Below are positions 25,223-33,535 of a stretch of 64,000 bases of DNA, piece after piece. The notes below the pieces were generated by a model, which was given only the letters and a program-made list of their open reading frames with translations, ran no database searches and had not been told where the DNA came from. The DNA is from Halalkalibacter akibai JCM 9157 (lineage in GTDB: Bacteria > Bacillota > Bacilli > Bacillales > Bacillaceae_D), in contig NZ_BAUV01000011.1 of NCBI RefSeq assembly GCF_000513135.1, positions 37,538-101,537 on the forward strand, given 5' to 3'. The stretch's first letter is position 1; every line of letters begins with the position of its first letter. The position numbers and the translations under genes were made by a program.

Positions 25223-27826
25223 ATGGTTGTTGATCAAAAACAATTGGTTGAAAAAGCAGAAGTGTTAAAAACGGTTGATCAATTAGTAACAAATGGTCAA
25301 AAAGCGTTACGTGAATTTGCACAGTTTGATCAGATTCAGATTGATGAGATCGTAGAGAAAATGGCTTTAGCGGGACTTGAAAATCATATGGAACTAGCGA
25401 AGCTTGCTGTTGAAGAAACGAACCGTGGAGTGTTTGAAGATAAGGTTATAAAGAATTTGTTTTCAACAGAGTATGTCTACCATAATATCAAATACGATAA
25501 AACGGTTGGGATTATCAACGAAAATGAATATGATGGTGTAATTGAAATTGCTGAACCAGTTGGAGTGATTGCTGGTGTTACTCCTGTTACCAATCCAACA
25601 TCAACAACCATGTTTAAAGCCCTAATCGCGATTAAAACGCGTAATCCAATTATATTTGCTTTCCATCCATCAGCTCAGAAGTGTAGTAGCGAAGCAGCGC
25701 GTGTACTACGTGATGCGGCCATTTTGGCTGGCGCACCCGAACATTGTATTCAATGGGTTGAACAGCCATCTATAGAAGCAACGAAAGCGTTAATGAACTC
25801 AGAAGGAGTCGCACTGGTTCTTGCAACAGGTGGTGCTGGAATGGTGAAATCGGCTTATAGCACTGGTAAACCAGCTCTTGGTGTAGGTCCAGGGAATGTT
25901 CCTTGCTACATTGAAAAAACAGCTGAAGTAAAACGTGCAGTTAACGACTTAATTTTATCTAAAACATTTGATAATGGTATGATTTGTGCTTCTGAGCAAG
26001 CTGTAATAATTGATCAAGCTATCTATAATGAAGTGAAGCAAGAGCTCATTAATAATAAATGTTATTTCTTAAATGAAGAAGAAAAGGCTAAAGTAGAGAA
26101 GCTAGTCATTAATGAAAATACTTGTGCTGTTAACGCAGATATCGTTGGTAAATCAGCTTACTTTATTGCCAATTTGGCAGGGGTCACAGTTCCAGAGGAT
26201 ACAAAAATCTTAATCGCCGAATTAAAAGGAGTAGGACCTAAATATCCACTTTCTCGAGAAAAATTAAGCCCAGTACTTGCTTGCTACCGCGTACGCACAA
26301 CAGAAGAAGGAATCACTCGTGCCGAAGAAATGCTGGAATTTGGTGGCCTAGGTCACTCAGCTGTCATTCATTCTAATGATGAAGCTGTAATTAAACAATA
26401 CGGGTTACGTATGAAAGCGTGCAGGATCATTGCGAATGCACCATCTTCTCAAGGCGCAATCGGTGATATTTACAATGCTTTCCTGCCATCTTTAACACTT
26501 GGTTGTGGTTCTTACGGGAAAAACTCTGTATCAACAAATGTAGGAACCGTTCATTTAACAAATGTCAAAAAAATCGCGCGGAGAAATGTGAATATGCAAT
26601 GGTTTAAAATTCCACCCAAAATTTACTTTGAGAAAAATTCAACTCAATATTTAGCTAAGATGCCCAACATCACAAAAGCATTCATTGTAACAGACCCTGG
26701 GATGGTGAAACTTGGATATGTTGATAAAGTCTTGCACTATTTAAGACAACGTCCAGATTATGTTCATTGCGAGATTTTCTCTGATGTAGAGCCAGATCCA
26801 TCTATTGAAACAGTAGAAAAAGGCGCCGAGATGATGAGAAGCTTTCAGCCTGATTGCATCATCGCATTAGGCGGAGGGTCTGCGATGGATGCAGCGAAGG
26901 GAATGTGGTTATTTTACGAGCATCCAGACACAAGTTTCACTGGGGTAAAACAGAAATTTTTAGACATTCGAAAAAGAGTGTTCAAATATCCGACACTTGG
27001 AACACTAGCTCAATTCGTGGCTATTCCAACAACATCTGGAACTGGATCTGAAGTAACGTCTTTCTCTGTTATTACAGATAAAAAACAGAACATCAAATAT
27101 CCGCTTGCTGATTATGAATTAACACCAGATGTGGCAATCATTGATCCACAATTTGTCATGACTGTTCCACCTCACGTAACAGCTGATACTGGTATGGACG
27201 TGTTAACACATGCAATTGAAGCCTATGTATCTATTATGGCAAATGATTATACGGACGGACTTGCAATGAAAGCTATTCAACTCGTATTTGAATATTTACC
27301 TCGTGCTTACCGCAACGGTAATGACGAGGAAGCACGTGAAAAAATGCATAATGCTTCTACAATTGCCGGCATGGCGTTTGCGAATGCGTTCCTTGGTATT
27401 AATCATAGTTTAGCACATAAACTAGGAGCTGAATTCCACATTGCCCATGGTCGTTCAAACACGATTCTAATGCCACATGTTATTCGATATAATGCTCTAA
27501 AACCAACGAAGTTTGCCGCATTCCCTAAATATAAACATTTTGTTGCAGACAAACGTTACGCAGAAATTGCTAGAGTATTAGGGTTACCAGCTGCAACAAC
27601 AGAACAAGGTGTTGAGAGTCTCGTTCAAGCGATTATCAAGTTAGCCAAAGAAATGGATATTCCAATGAGCATTAAAGATAACGGGGTTGATGAAAAAGTC
27701 TTTGAAAGCAAAGTGAATTATCTAGCTGAAAAAGCATTTGAAGATCAATGTACAACGGCGAATCCGAAGCTACCATTGGTGACTGAGTTAGCTGAAGTGT
27801 ATCGCGCGGCTTATAAAGGAGTTTAA
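25223..27826 (+). CDS. adhE: bifunctional acetaldehyde-CoA/alcohol dehydrogenase
   Basis: An 867-residue fusion turning acetyl-CoA into ethanol with two NADH. Residues 1-450 are an aldehyde dehydrogenase with the thioester Cys in NGMICASEQAV near residue 254 and GVGPGNVP; residues about 460-867 are an iron-dependent alcohol dehydrogenase with GGGSAMDAAKGM, PTTSGTGSEVT and iron ligands in DTGMDVLTHAIEAY and NHSLAHKLGAEFHIAHGR. Full length for the family; AdhE forms helical spirosomes. It is under Rex and Fnr type sites, so it should serve NADH reoxidation during fermentation, and is followed by a terminator. Confidence 0.96.
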   Translation: MVVDQKQLVEKAEVLKTVDQLVTNGQKALREFAQFDQIQIDEIVEKMALAGLENHMELAKLAVEETNRGVFEDKVIKNLFSTEYVYHNIKYDKTVGIINENEYDGVIEIAEPVGVIAGVTPVTNPTSTTMFKALIAIKTRNPIIFAFHPSAQKCSSEAARVLRDAAILAGAPEHCIQWVEQPSIEATKALMNSEGVALVLATGGAGMVKSAYSTGKPALGVGPGNVPCYIEKTAEVKRAVNDLILSKTFDNGMICASEQAVIIDQAIYNEVKQELINNKCYFLNEEEKAKVEKLVINENTCAVNADIVGKSAYFIANLAGVTVPEDTKILIAELKGVGPKYPLSREKLSPVLACYRVRTTEEGITRAEEMLEFGGLGHSAVIHSNDEAVIKQYGLRMKACRIIANAPSSQGAIGDIYNAFLPSLTLGCGSYGKNSVSTNVGTVHLTNVKKIARRNVNMQWFKIPPKIYFEKNSTQYLAKMPNITKAFIVTDPGMVKLGYVDKVLHYLRQRPDYVHCEIFSDVEPDPSIETVEKGAEMMRSFQPDCIIALGGGSAMDAAKGMWLFYEHPDTSFTGVKQKFLDIRKRVFKYPTLGTLAQFVAIPTTSGTGSEVTSFSVITDKKQNIKYPLADYELTPDVAIIDPQFVMTVPPHVTADTGMDVLTHAIEAYVSIMANDYTDGLAMKAIQLVFEYLPRAYRNGNDEEAREKMHNASTIAGMAFANAFLGINHSLAHKLGAEFHIAHGRSNTILMPHVIRYNALKPTKFAAFPKYKHFVADKRYAEIARVLGLPAATTEQGVESLVQAIIKLAKEMDIPMSIKDNGVDEKVFESKVNYLAEKAFEDQCTTANPKLPLVTELAEVYRAAYKGV

Positions 27827-27874
27827 AGTAAAACAATGACTATCTTTAAAGTTAAGTAAGATTGAATGATGATT

Positions 27875-27923
27875 AAGAGGTTGTCCTAAAAGGTCAAAAA
27901 GACCTATGGGGGCAACCTCTTTC
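27875..27923 (+). terminator. hairpin terminator after adhE
   Basis: AAGAGGTTGTCC / GGGGGCAACCTCTTT with an inner AGGTC / GACCT hairpin. The same kind of hairpin occurs near 54.0 kb. Confidence 0.75.
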
Positions 27924-27995
27924 CTGTTGTAAAATAAGAACTTTTGAGTAGGTTGACTTCAATAGGTTACATTGTTTCTTTTTAAAAATTGTTTG

Positions 27996-28024
27996 ACCCC
28001 CTTAAAAAAAGATAGGCATTCGTA
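27996..28024 (+). promoter_or_regulatory. possible SigI-type promoter
   Basis: ACCCCC (27996-28001) and CGTA (28021-28024) with a 19-base gap resemble the SigI pattern (ACCCCC -35, CGWA -10). It lies 59 bases before a lipoprotein gene in the sigI neighbourhood. Spacing tolerance is not well known to me. Confidence 0.45.
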
Positions 28025-28082
28025 TAGATTAGGGAGTCGGTTTTTTTACTTACATTTTGTATGACAAGCGAGGTGGCCACCA

Positions 28083-28556
28083 ATGACAAAAATCCGATTA
28101 GTCATGTTTATGACGCTGTTACTGATTGTTTCAGCATGTGAATCAACACAAGCTGAGCATATCGAGAAAGTTGTCATGTACGAAAACGAAAAAGCGGGCA
28201 TTCAGATTCTTGAATCAAGCAATTGGATGTTGGATTCAGAGGTTTCAACTGAACCATTTAATGTCACATTTAAGCAAGATGAAATTAGGGCAATTGTCTC
28301 CATAATTCCAAACATAAAGTCATTAGAAGAAATAAAGAAAGAGCTAGATCTAACAAGTGATTATGTTCAAATTATTGAAGAAACACCTGAAAGACTTTCT
28401 TTCAGAATGGAGCAAACCGAACATACCCGTTCAGATATTTATGTTCAACAAACTGGAGAGGAAACACTAGTTCTAGCATTTTTTACACCAGATCATGACT
28501 ATTTAGCAAACTATGAGAAGATAGAGGAATTCAGAAAAAATATTACATTATATTGA
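28083..28556 (+). CDS. small lipoprotein in the sigI locus
   Basis: A 157-residue protein with a lipoprotein signal: Lys/Arg start, hydrophobic LVMFMTLLLIVS and lipobox VSAC, so Cys19 should be lipidated and the protein held on the outer face of the membrane. The remainder is beta-rich (YENEKAGIQILESSNWMLDSE..., FRMEQTEHTRSDIYVQQTGEETLVLAFFT) and ends FRKNITLY, a shape seen in small exported PsbP/DUF-type lipoproteins. Function unknown. GAGGTGG precedes the ATG. Fourteen bases separate it from the next secreted protein, and a SigI-like promoter is upstream, so both may belong to the SigI regulon. Confidence 0.72.
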   Translation: MTKIRLVMFMTLLLIVSACESTQAEHIEKVVMYENEKAGIQILESSNWMLDSEVSTEPFNVTFKQDEIRAIVSIIPNIKSLEEIKKELDLTSDYVQIIEETPERLSFRMEQTEHTRSDIYVQQTGEETLVLAFFTPDHDYLANYEKIEEFRKNITLY

Positions 28557-28570
28557 GAGAGGGTTTAACA

Positions 28571-29392
28571 ATGAAAAAAATATCGCTTATATTGATAGGA
28601 ACACTGCTAGTAGCACAATCTGCATTCGCTGAAGAGAATATAGTTCAAGAAATTGAAGAAGCTCCAATCTATGTTTACACAACTGAAAGTAAAGGTGAGG
28701 AAGGTCTAGAAGTTGATTCCGATTTAATAGGGTTTGTCGATATTTTTCAAGAAGTTGCTATTGATCTAACAGAAGATGAATCAAATAAAATGCTATTATT
28801 GGTAAAATTCATCTCGCAATCTAATGAAAAACTGCAAGCTCTTCTAAATGCTGGTGAATATGAACAAGCTACTAACATGCTCAATAAATATAATGAAGAT
28901 GTAGCCGTAGTTCAAGAGATACTTGAGACACCTAATGCTGTGAAAGATCCAGAAGAACTTACTGTATATGAGGAAGTTTTAGAACAATTACCAGAAAAAA
29001 CATCTATGCGTGGAGTTAATTTAGAAAAGTTATTAAGTGAAGGAACACTGCCAGCTACTGCACTTGCAGGAATTGAAAAAGCATTAGCTAATCAAGAAAG
29101 AGCACAAGCTAAACGACAAGAAGCAAAAGATAGAAAAGCAGAACGCAAAGCTTTAAAAGTTGAAGAAACAAATGAAGAAGAAGTAAAAGAAGAAGAGGTT
29201 GAGACAATCGTTGAAGCCGCAAATGCTCCGAAGTCAGCAAAGCCAGAAAAAGCTGTTAAAGTACAGGAAAAAGCTTTAAAGAAAGCTGAGAAGAATCTAA
29301 AAAAAGCTGAAAAATCAAATGGAAAAGGTAAGGGTAAAGCTGAACAAGCAAAGGAAAGAAACCAAGGCAAAAAAGGAAAATCTCATGAGTAG
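28571..29392 (+). CDS. secreted protein with charged low-complexity tail (DUF5667-like)
   Basis: A 273-residue protein. ATG 28571 follows GAGAGGG; an earlier in-frame codon at 28553 overlaps the lipoprotein stop and is less likely. Signal peptide MKKISLILIGTLLVAQSAFA, cleaved before EE. Residues about 50-170 are helical and resemble DUF5667-type extracellular modules (LLVKFISQSNEKLQALLNAGEYEQATNMLNKYNEDV). From about 172 to the end the sequence is disordered Lys/Glu/Ala-rich, ending in Gly-Lys repeats. A very similar tail ends RsgI, two genes downstream. Probably sits in the cell wall; function unknown. Confidence 0.7.
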   Translation: MKKISLILIGTLLVAQSAFAEENIVQEIEEAPIYVYTTESKGEEGLEVDSDLIGFVDIFQEVAIDLTEDESNKMLLLVKFISQSNEKLQALLNAGEYEQATNMLNKYNEDVAVVQEILETPNAVKDPEELTVYEEVLEQLPEKTSMRGVNLEKLLSEGTLPATALAGIEKALANQERAQAKRQEAKDRKAERKALKVEETNEEEVKEEEVETIVEAANAPKSAKPEKAVKVQEKALKKAEKNLKKAEKSNGKGKGKAEQAKERNQGKKGKSHE

Positions 29393-29437
29393 TAAAAGAT
29401 AAACTCTTACTTGACCAGCAAAGAGATTTAGAAGATG

Positions 29438-29463
29438 GGTAACAACTGTTGACAGTTGTTACC
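29438..29463. repeat. 12-bp perfect palindrome upstream of sigI
   Basis: GGTAACAACTGT and ACAGTTGTTACC are separated by TG. There is no T-run after it. It ends 73 bases before the sigI start: an operator or an incomplete terminator for the preceding gene. Confidence 0.5.
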
Positions 29464-29536
29464 TATTCTCTAAAGTTCTTAAACGTGCTATCGTAGATAA
29501 ATCAAAGAAAAGGTCACTAGAGTAGGTGTCAGCACA

Positions 29537-30250
29537 ATGAAACCAGATGATTTAAGTGTAATGTTAAAGCGAGTAAAAACAGGCGACGAATTGGCACGTG
29601 AACGCTTAATTACTCATTATAAGCCGTATATTATAAATGTTGCAGGTCAGATCACCCATAAGTATGTTTCGTGGAGTGAGGAAGAGGCTAGTATCGCTTT
29701 GCTCGCATTTAATAAAGCGATTGATACATTTGATCCATCAGCAGGTCGTCAATTTCTAAATTACGTGTACTTACTAATTAATAGAGATTTGATTGATTAT
29801 TATCGTAAAGAAAAAAAAGAAACTCACAGCTCACTTGACTTAACTAATGACAATGATACGTCTCTTTTAATAAATGAACATGAACAGTCAATTGAGCAAT
29901 TTGAAAAACAAGTTCAAACTTCTGAACTAGTGGAAGAAATTTTAGAATTCGATGCAGCATTAAGAGAATTTCAAATTACCTTTGAAGAGCTCGAACATTA
30001 TTCTCCAAAGCATAGTGATACAAGGGACACATTATTTGTATTAGCATCTGTTATAGCTAACGATGTTGAGTGTGTTGAAACATTAAGAAAGAAAAAGAAG
30101 TTGCCCATATCTATGATTGCAAAAAAATACGAGTATAAGAAAAAAATGTTAGAGCGCCATCGGAAGTATTTAATTACATTGGTTGTGCTTTATCAGAATC
30201 CACAGTGGGAGCAACTTTCACAATTCATTAAAAAGGAGGGAAGTAGATGA
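29537..30250 (+). CDS. sigI: RNA polymerase sigma factor SigI
   Basis: A 237-residue sigma-70-family factor of the SigI type. The N-terminal half is region 2: RERLITHYKPYIINVAGQITHKYVSWSEEEASIALLAFNKAIDTFDPSAGRQFLNYVYLLINRDLIDYYRKEKKE. The C-terminal part carries the SigI-C domain with LPISMIAKKYEYKKKMLERHRKYLITLVVLYQNP rather than an ordinary region 4. SigI governs heat and cell-wall stress genes in Bacillus and polysaccharide sensing in clostridia. The stop overlaps the rsgI start as ATGA, so the pair is translationally coupled. Confidence 0.93.
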   Translation: MKPDDLSVMLKRVKTGDELARERLITHYKPYIINVAGQITHKYVSWSEEEASIALLAFNKAIDTFDPSAGRQFLNYVYLLINRDLIDYYRKEKKETHSSLDLTNDNDTSLLINEHEQSIEQFEKQVQTSELVEEILEFDAALREFQITFEELEHYSPKHSDTRDTLFVLASVIANDVECVETLRKKKKLPISMIAKKYEYKKKMLERHRKYLITLVVLYQNPQWEQLSQFIKKEGSR

Positions 30251-31302
30251 ATAAGGGTAGAATTGAAGGGACTGTTCTAAAAGTTACAGAAGCGCACGTT
30301 GTTCTACTAACAGAAGAGGGAACGTTCAAAAATGTAGCTTTGCCTAAATCAGCAGAACGTCCATTAATAGGGGAAAGTTATGTTCATGTTGAAAAAAAGA
30401 AATTTATACCTCGACGTTTGTTCCAATACGGTACAGTGGCAGCTGCGATTTGGTTACTTATTCTTGCTTCGTTTGCTTTCCCATTTGGAGGAAAGGCCGA
30501 GGAAGCTTTTGTTGTAACTATTGATATTAACCCGAGTCTAGAGTTAGCGGTCGATGAGCAGTATCAAGTGATACGAGCTGAGGGCTTAAATGATGACGGA
30601 GTAGAAATACTTTCCTCGTTGCTAGTTGAAGGAGATTTAAAAGATGTAATGGATCGAATACTAGATGAAACTATTATAAAAGGCTATATCTTAGTTGACG
30701 AGCCTTTGATTTCAACATCCGTCGTTCCTTTACAAGAGGAATCATTAGAAGTGATGTCGATCGTAGAGGAAACGATTCACCTTGTTCTGGAAGAACACCA
30801 GATTGACTCAGAGGTGAGTATTACTCAAGAAGATAAAGAACTTTACGATGAAGCAAAACAACATAATCTTTCAGTGAACCTCTATAAAGAGATAAAAGGG
30901 TTACAAGAAAAAGGAATTGTTAAAAAGAAAAATGACGTAAAAGGCAAAAGTCTTGCTGAATTAAAGCAAATGGAAAATCAACAGCGTAAAGAAGCAAAGC
31001 AGAAGCAAGGTTCAACTCCAAAGCCGAATGCAAAGCCAAATCCGAAAAAGGAATCAAATCCATCGGAGAAAAAGGTAAACAAGGAAAAAGCAAGCCAGTC
31101 AAATGAAAAGAGTTCAAATAAGGAAAAGAACAAAGCAGTTAATGGTAAGGATAAGGGGAAGCCAACTGAGGGACAGCAGGGGAAACCTTTAAACAAAGGA
31201 AAAGAACAAGCTGAGAAGAAAAAGCAGCCTGCTGAAAAGAAAGGCAACTCTGGAAATGGAAAAGGACAAGGAGCATCACAAGAACGTGGTAATCGCAATT
31301 AA
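30247..31302 (+). CDS. rsgI: anti-sigma-I factor RsgI
   Basis: A 351-residue single-pass membrane anti-sigma factor. Residues 1-50 are the cytoplasmic RsgI_N domain that holds SigI; residues about 60-81 are the transmembrane helix; the periplasm-side-like domain follows with DINPSLEL at 93-100, where N95-P96 is the conserved self-cleavage bond known in RsgI proteins. Residues about 230-351 are an intrinsically disordered Lys/Pro/Gln/Asn/Gly tail, as in B. subtilis RsgI where the tail senses wall defects; there is no carbohydrate-binding module as in clostridia. Overlaps sigI by four bases and is followed by a terminator. Confidence 0.93.
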   Translation: MNKGRIEGTVLKVTEAHVVLLTEEGTFKNVALPKSAERPLIGESYVHVEKKKFIPRRLFQYGTVAAAIWLLILASFAFPFGGKAEEAFVVTIDINPSLELAVDEQYQVIRAEGLNDDGVEILSSLLVEGDLKDVMDRILDETIIKGYILVDEPLISTSVVPLQEESLEVMSIVEETIHLVLEEHQIDSEVSITQEDKELYDEAKQHNLSVNLYKEIKGLQEKGIVKKKNDVKGKSLAELKQMENQQRKEAKQKQGSTPKPNAKPNPKKESNPSEKKVNKEKASQSNEKSSNKEKNKAVNGKDKGKPTEGQQGKPLNKGKEQAEKKKQPAEKKGNSGNGKGQGASQERGNRN

Positions 31303-31380
31303 GTTTAAAATCTGGAGTGTTGGTCCAGTGGGCTGATAGTTATTCTTGTTAAAAACTTAAAATTATTCAAGATAAAAAGA

Positions 31381-31417
31381 AAGATCCTTCATCGGTACGA
31401 TGAAGGATCTTATTTCT
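31381..31417 (+). terminator. terminator after rsgI
   Basis: AAGATCCTTCATC / GATGAAGGATCTT followed by ATTTCTT. Confidence 0.8.
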
Positions 31418-31520
31418 TCCAGTGTCCAGTCTATGAAATGTCTAATGATTTCATAAGTGCCTTATGCATTAGTTACTACTTTATTAAAACGTAAAGAGTC
31501 CTTTTCTTTACTTACAAAAG

Positions 31521-32192
31521 CTATAATACAGATTGTTTTAATGTTTCCATATCAACAGACGAATAAATAAAGGTTCCTTGTTGTGATTTTTCTGAGACTT
31601 TTAACATAGCCATTGCGACTGTTTGGCTGTGAATGGCTTTATATCGTTTCAGTGGACCCTTGAAAAGAAAAGGTAGTAGGAAAAACGTGAGTTCAGCTGT
31701 TTTCTCACCTAATCTAAATTCTTGTCTATTTCCTAGTAATAGGGAAGGGCGAAAAATAGAGACTGTTTGAAATCCAATTTTCTGTAATTCCTCTTCTAAT
31801 TCACCCTTAATTCGTGAGTAAAAAATCGTTGATTTAGCGTTTGCACCAAGTGCACTTACGAGTAAAAAGTGTTTAGCACCCAGTTTTTTAGTGAGATTGG
31901 CTAGTATAAGAGGATACTCAACATCGACTTTTCTCATAAGATCCTTCGATTTGGCTCTTTTAATTGTTGTTCCCAAACAACTATAAACATCGTCTATTTG
32001 GAAATTGATTTGTTCATTTTCAAGATTATTAAAGTCAATAATTCTCTCATCTAATTTTTCGTGTTTAATATCTAAAGGTCTACGTACAAGTACTACTACT
32101 TTTACATACCTTGGACTCTCTAACAATAAATTTAGTAAATCACTACCAATTAAACCAGTTGCGCCAATTAGTAATGCGGTTTTAGTTTGCAC
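31521..32192 (-). CDS. NAD(P)-binding oxidoreductase, atypical SDR (HTATIP2-like)
   Basis: A 223-residue Rossmann-fold protein: LLIGATGLIGSDLLNLLL (residues 7-24) binds the dinucleotide, CLGTTIKRAKSKD and VDVEYPLILANLTKKLGAKHFLLVSALGANAKSTIFYSRIKGELEEEL hold the YxxxK-like pair, and FRPSLLLGNR follows. Such short atypical SDRs act as reductases or redox sensors of unknown substrate. It is the last gene of a minus-strand set behind marR and another SDR; only 15 bases separate it from marR. Confidence 0.82.
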   Translation of the reverse strand: MQTKTALLIGATGLIGSDLLNLLLESPRYVKVVVLVRRPLDIKHEKLDERIIDFNNLENEQINFQIDDVYSCLGTTIKRAKSKDLMRKVDVEYPLILANLTKKLGAKHFLLVSALGANAKSTIFYSRIKGELEEELQKIGFQTVSIFRPSLLLGNRQEFRLGEKTAELTFFLLPFLFKGPLKRYKAIHSQTVAMAMLKVSEKSQQGTFIYSSVDMETLKQSVL

Positions 32193-32207
32193 TAGCTTCC
32201 TCCTAGT

Positions 32208-32630
32208 TTAATCTGCACGATTTAATTTTAATATCATTTGTTTTAATTGAATAAGCTCTGAATCGGTTAAAACACCAAACATTTTTTGCATTTGTTGGTA
32301 CTTTTGTTCTCTTGCTTTCTTAAGCATTGCTTTTCCTGCTGAAGTAATATATAACCCGATCGCTCGCCGGTCTTCTATTAGAGGTTTTCGATCAACTAAC
32401 CCATCTTTAACAAGTTTGTTAGTAAGTCCGGTTATCCCTCCTGTTGTAATGTGTAGGCAAGCAGCTAAGCTTGATGGACGAAGTGACTGATTTTCTAATA
32501 GTTCAAGTATTAGTATGTGAGAGGGAGAAAGACCTATTTGATTTGACATATTCCATTCATTCGACCAATTTCTAGCATACAGGAGAAATCCTTCATAAAG
32601 CTCTACCATGACTTGATATCTAGAGTTCAT
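32208..32630 (-). CDS. MarR-family transcriptional regulator
   Basis: A 140-residue winged-helix regulator: LSPSHILILELLENQSLRPSSLAACLHITTGGITGLTNKLVKDGLVDRKPLIEDRRAIGLYITSAGKAML is the complete MarR core with the DRR wing. MarR dimers respond to small aromatic or oxidised ligands and usually repress adjacent genes. It lies between two short-chain dehydrogenase genes, all on the same strand with gaps under 20 bases, so it probably regulates this three-gene unit. Confidence 0.88.
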   Translation of the reverse strand: MNSRYQVMVELYEGFLLYARNWSNEWNMSNQIGLSPSHILILELLENQSLRPSSLAACLHITTGGITGLTNKLVKDGLVDRKPLIEDRRAIGLYITSAGKAMLKKAREQKYQQMQKMFGVLTDSELIQLKQMILKLNRAD

Positions 32631-32647
32631 TTAAGCAATCCCACCCT

Positions 32648-33421
32648 TTATTTGTTGGTCTTACTTAGAATCTTCTGAAGTAACTGTCTTGGAAGTAATC
32701 GTGTTAGGCCAACCATACTGCGGAACTTCCAACCTGGAACAACGACAGGGAGTTCTTTTTTCATTGCATTATATCCAGATAAGGCAACTTCTTGTGCGGT
32801 TGTACCATGAACATTAAATATTTCTTCTAAATGGCCTACATTTGCAACAGTAGCAAAATTTGTTTTGGTTGGTCCCGGACAAAGAGCAGTTACTGCGATA
32901 TCGCCTTTTTGTTTTAATTCACTATGTAATGACTCTGAAAAGGAAAGAACAAACGCTTTTGTAGCAGCGTAAACACTCATTGTAGGCGTAGCAACAAACG
33001 ATGCAACAGAACCGACATTAATAATTCGGCCAAAGTTATTTTTAATCATGTCTTGAACAAATAAATGGGTGAGTTCGGTTAACGCTATTATGTTTAATTG
33101 AATCATGTTCATTTGTTTATTCAAATCTAATTCAAAGAAAGGACCAGTCATTCCGTAGCCTGCGTTGTTGACTAGAATGTCTACGTGTTTATTTAATTGC
33201 TTGATTTCCTTATAAACTTCGTTGGCAGCTCCAGGAACAGAAAGGTCTTTTACGATTACGGTTATCTCAATTTGAGGATTGTTGAGTTCCTGTTTAATTT
33301 CTTCAAGTTTAAGTTTGTTTCTTGCGATTAAAATTAAATGATAATGGTTTGCGGCAAAAATTTTAGCCATTTCATAGCCAATGCCACTACTTGCACCAGT
33401 TAATAACACTGTTTGCTTCAT
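32648..33421 (-). CDS. short-chain dehydrogenase/reductase (DltE-like)
   Basis: A 257-residue classical SDR. The ATG at 33421 stands six bases behind GAGGTG; the ATG three codons earlier touches the SD. TGASSGIGYEMAKIF binds NAD(P), NNAGYGMTGPF is the structural motif, and the Ser-Tyr-Lys triad appears as GSVASF...YAATKAFV. C-terminal LCPGPTKTNFATVANVG is usual for the DltE-like group (COG0300). Substrate unknown. First gene of the SDR-marR-SDR set. Confidence 0.87.
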   Translation of the reverse strand: MKQTVLLTGASSGIGYEMAKIFAANHYHLILIARNKLKLEEIKQELNNPQIEITVIVKDLSVPGAANEVYKEIKQLNKHVDILVNNAGYGMTGPFFELDLNKQMNMIQLNIIALTELTHLFVQDMIKNNFGRIINVGSVASFVATPTMSVYAATKAFVLSFSESLHSELKQKGDIAVTALCPGPTKTNFATVANVGHLEEIFNVHGTTAQEVALSGYNAMKKELPVVVPGWKFRSMVGLTRLLPRQLLQKILSKTNK

Positions 33422-33535
33422 TACATACACCTCAAAATGAAGAATTTATCTTAGTACTAAGATAAAGTTATTTTACTATGGGTTGGTCGGTTAGAGCAAC
33501 TTATACACTCTTGAATTATTGATGTGTCCATGTTT

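Noticed and set aside
29092..31298. Several minus-strand frames rich in Phe, Ser and Leu
   Set aside because: Shadows of the Lys/Glu-rich tails of the secreted protein and RsgI.
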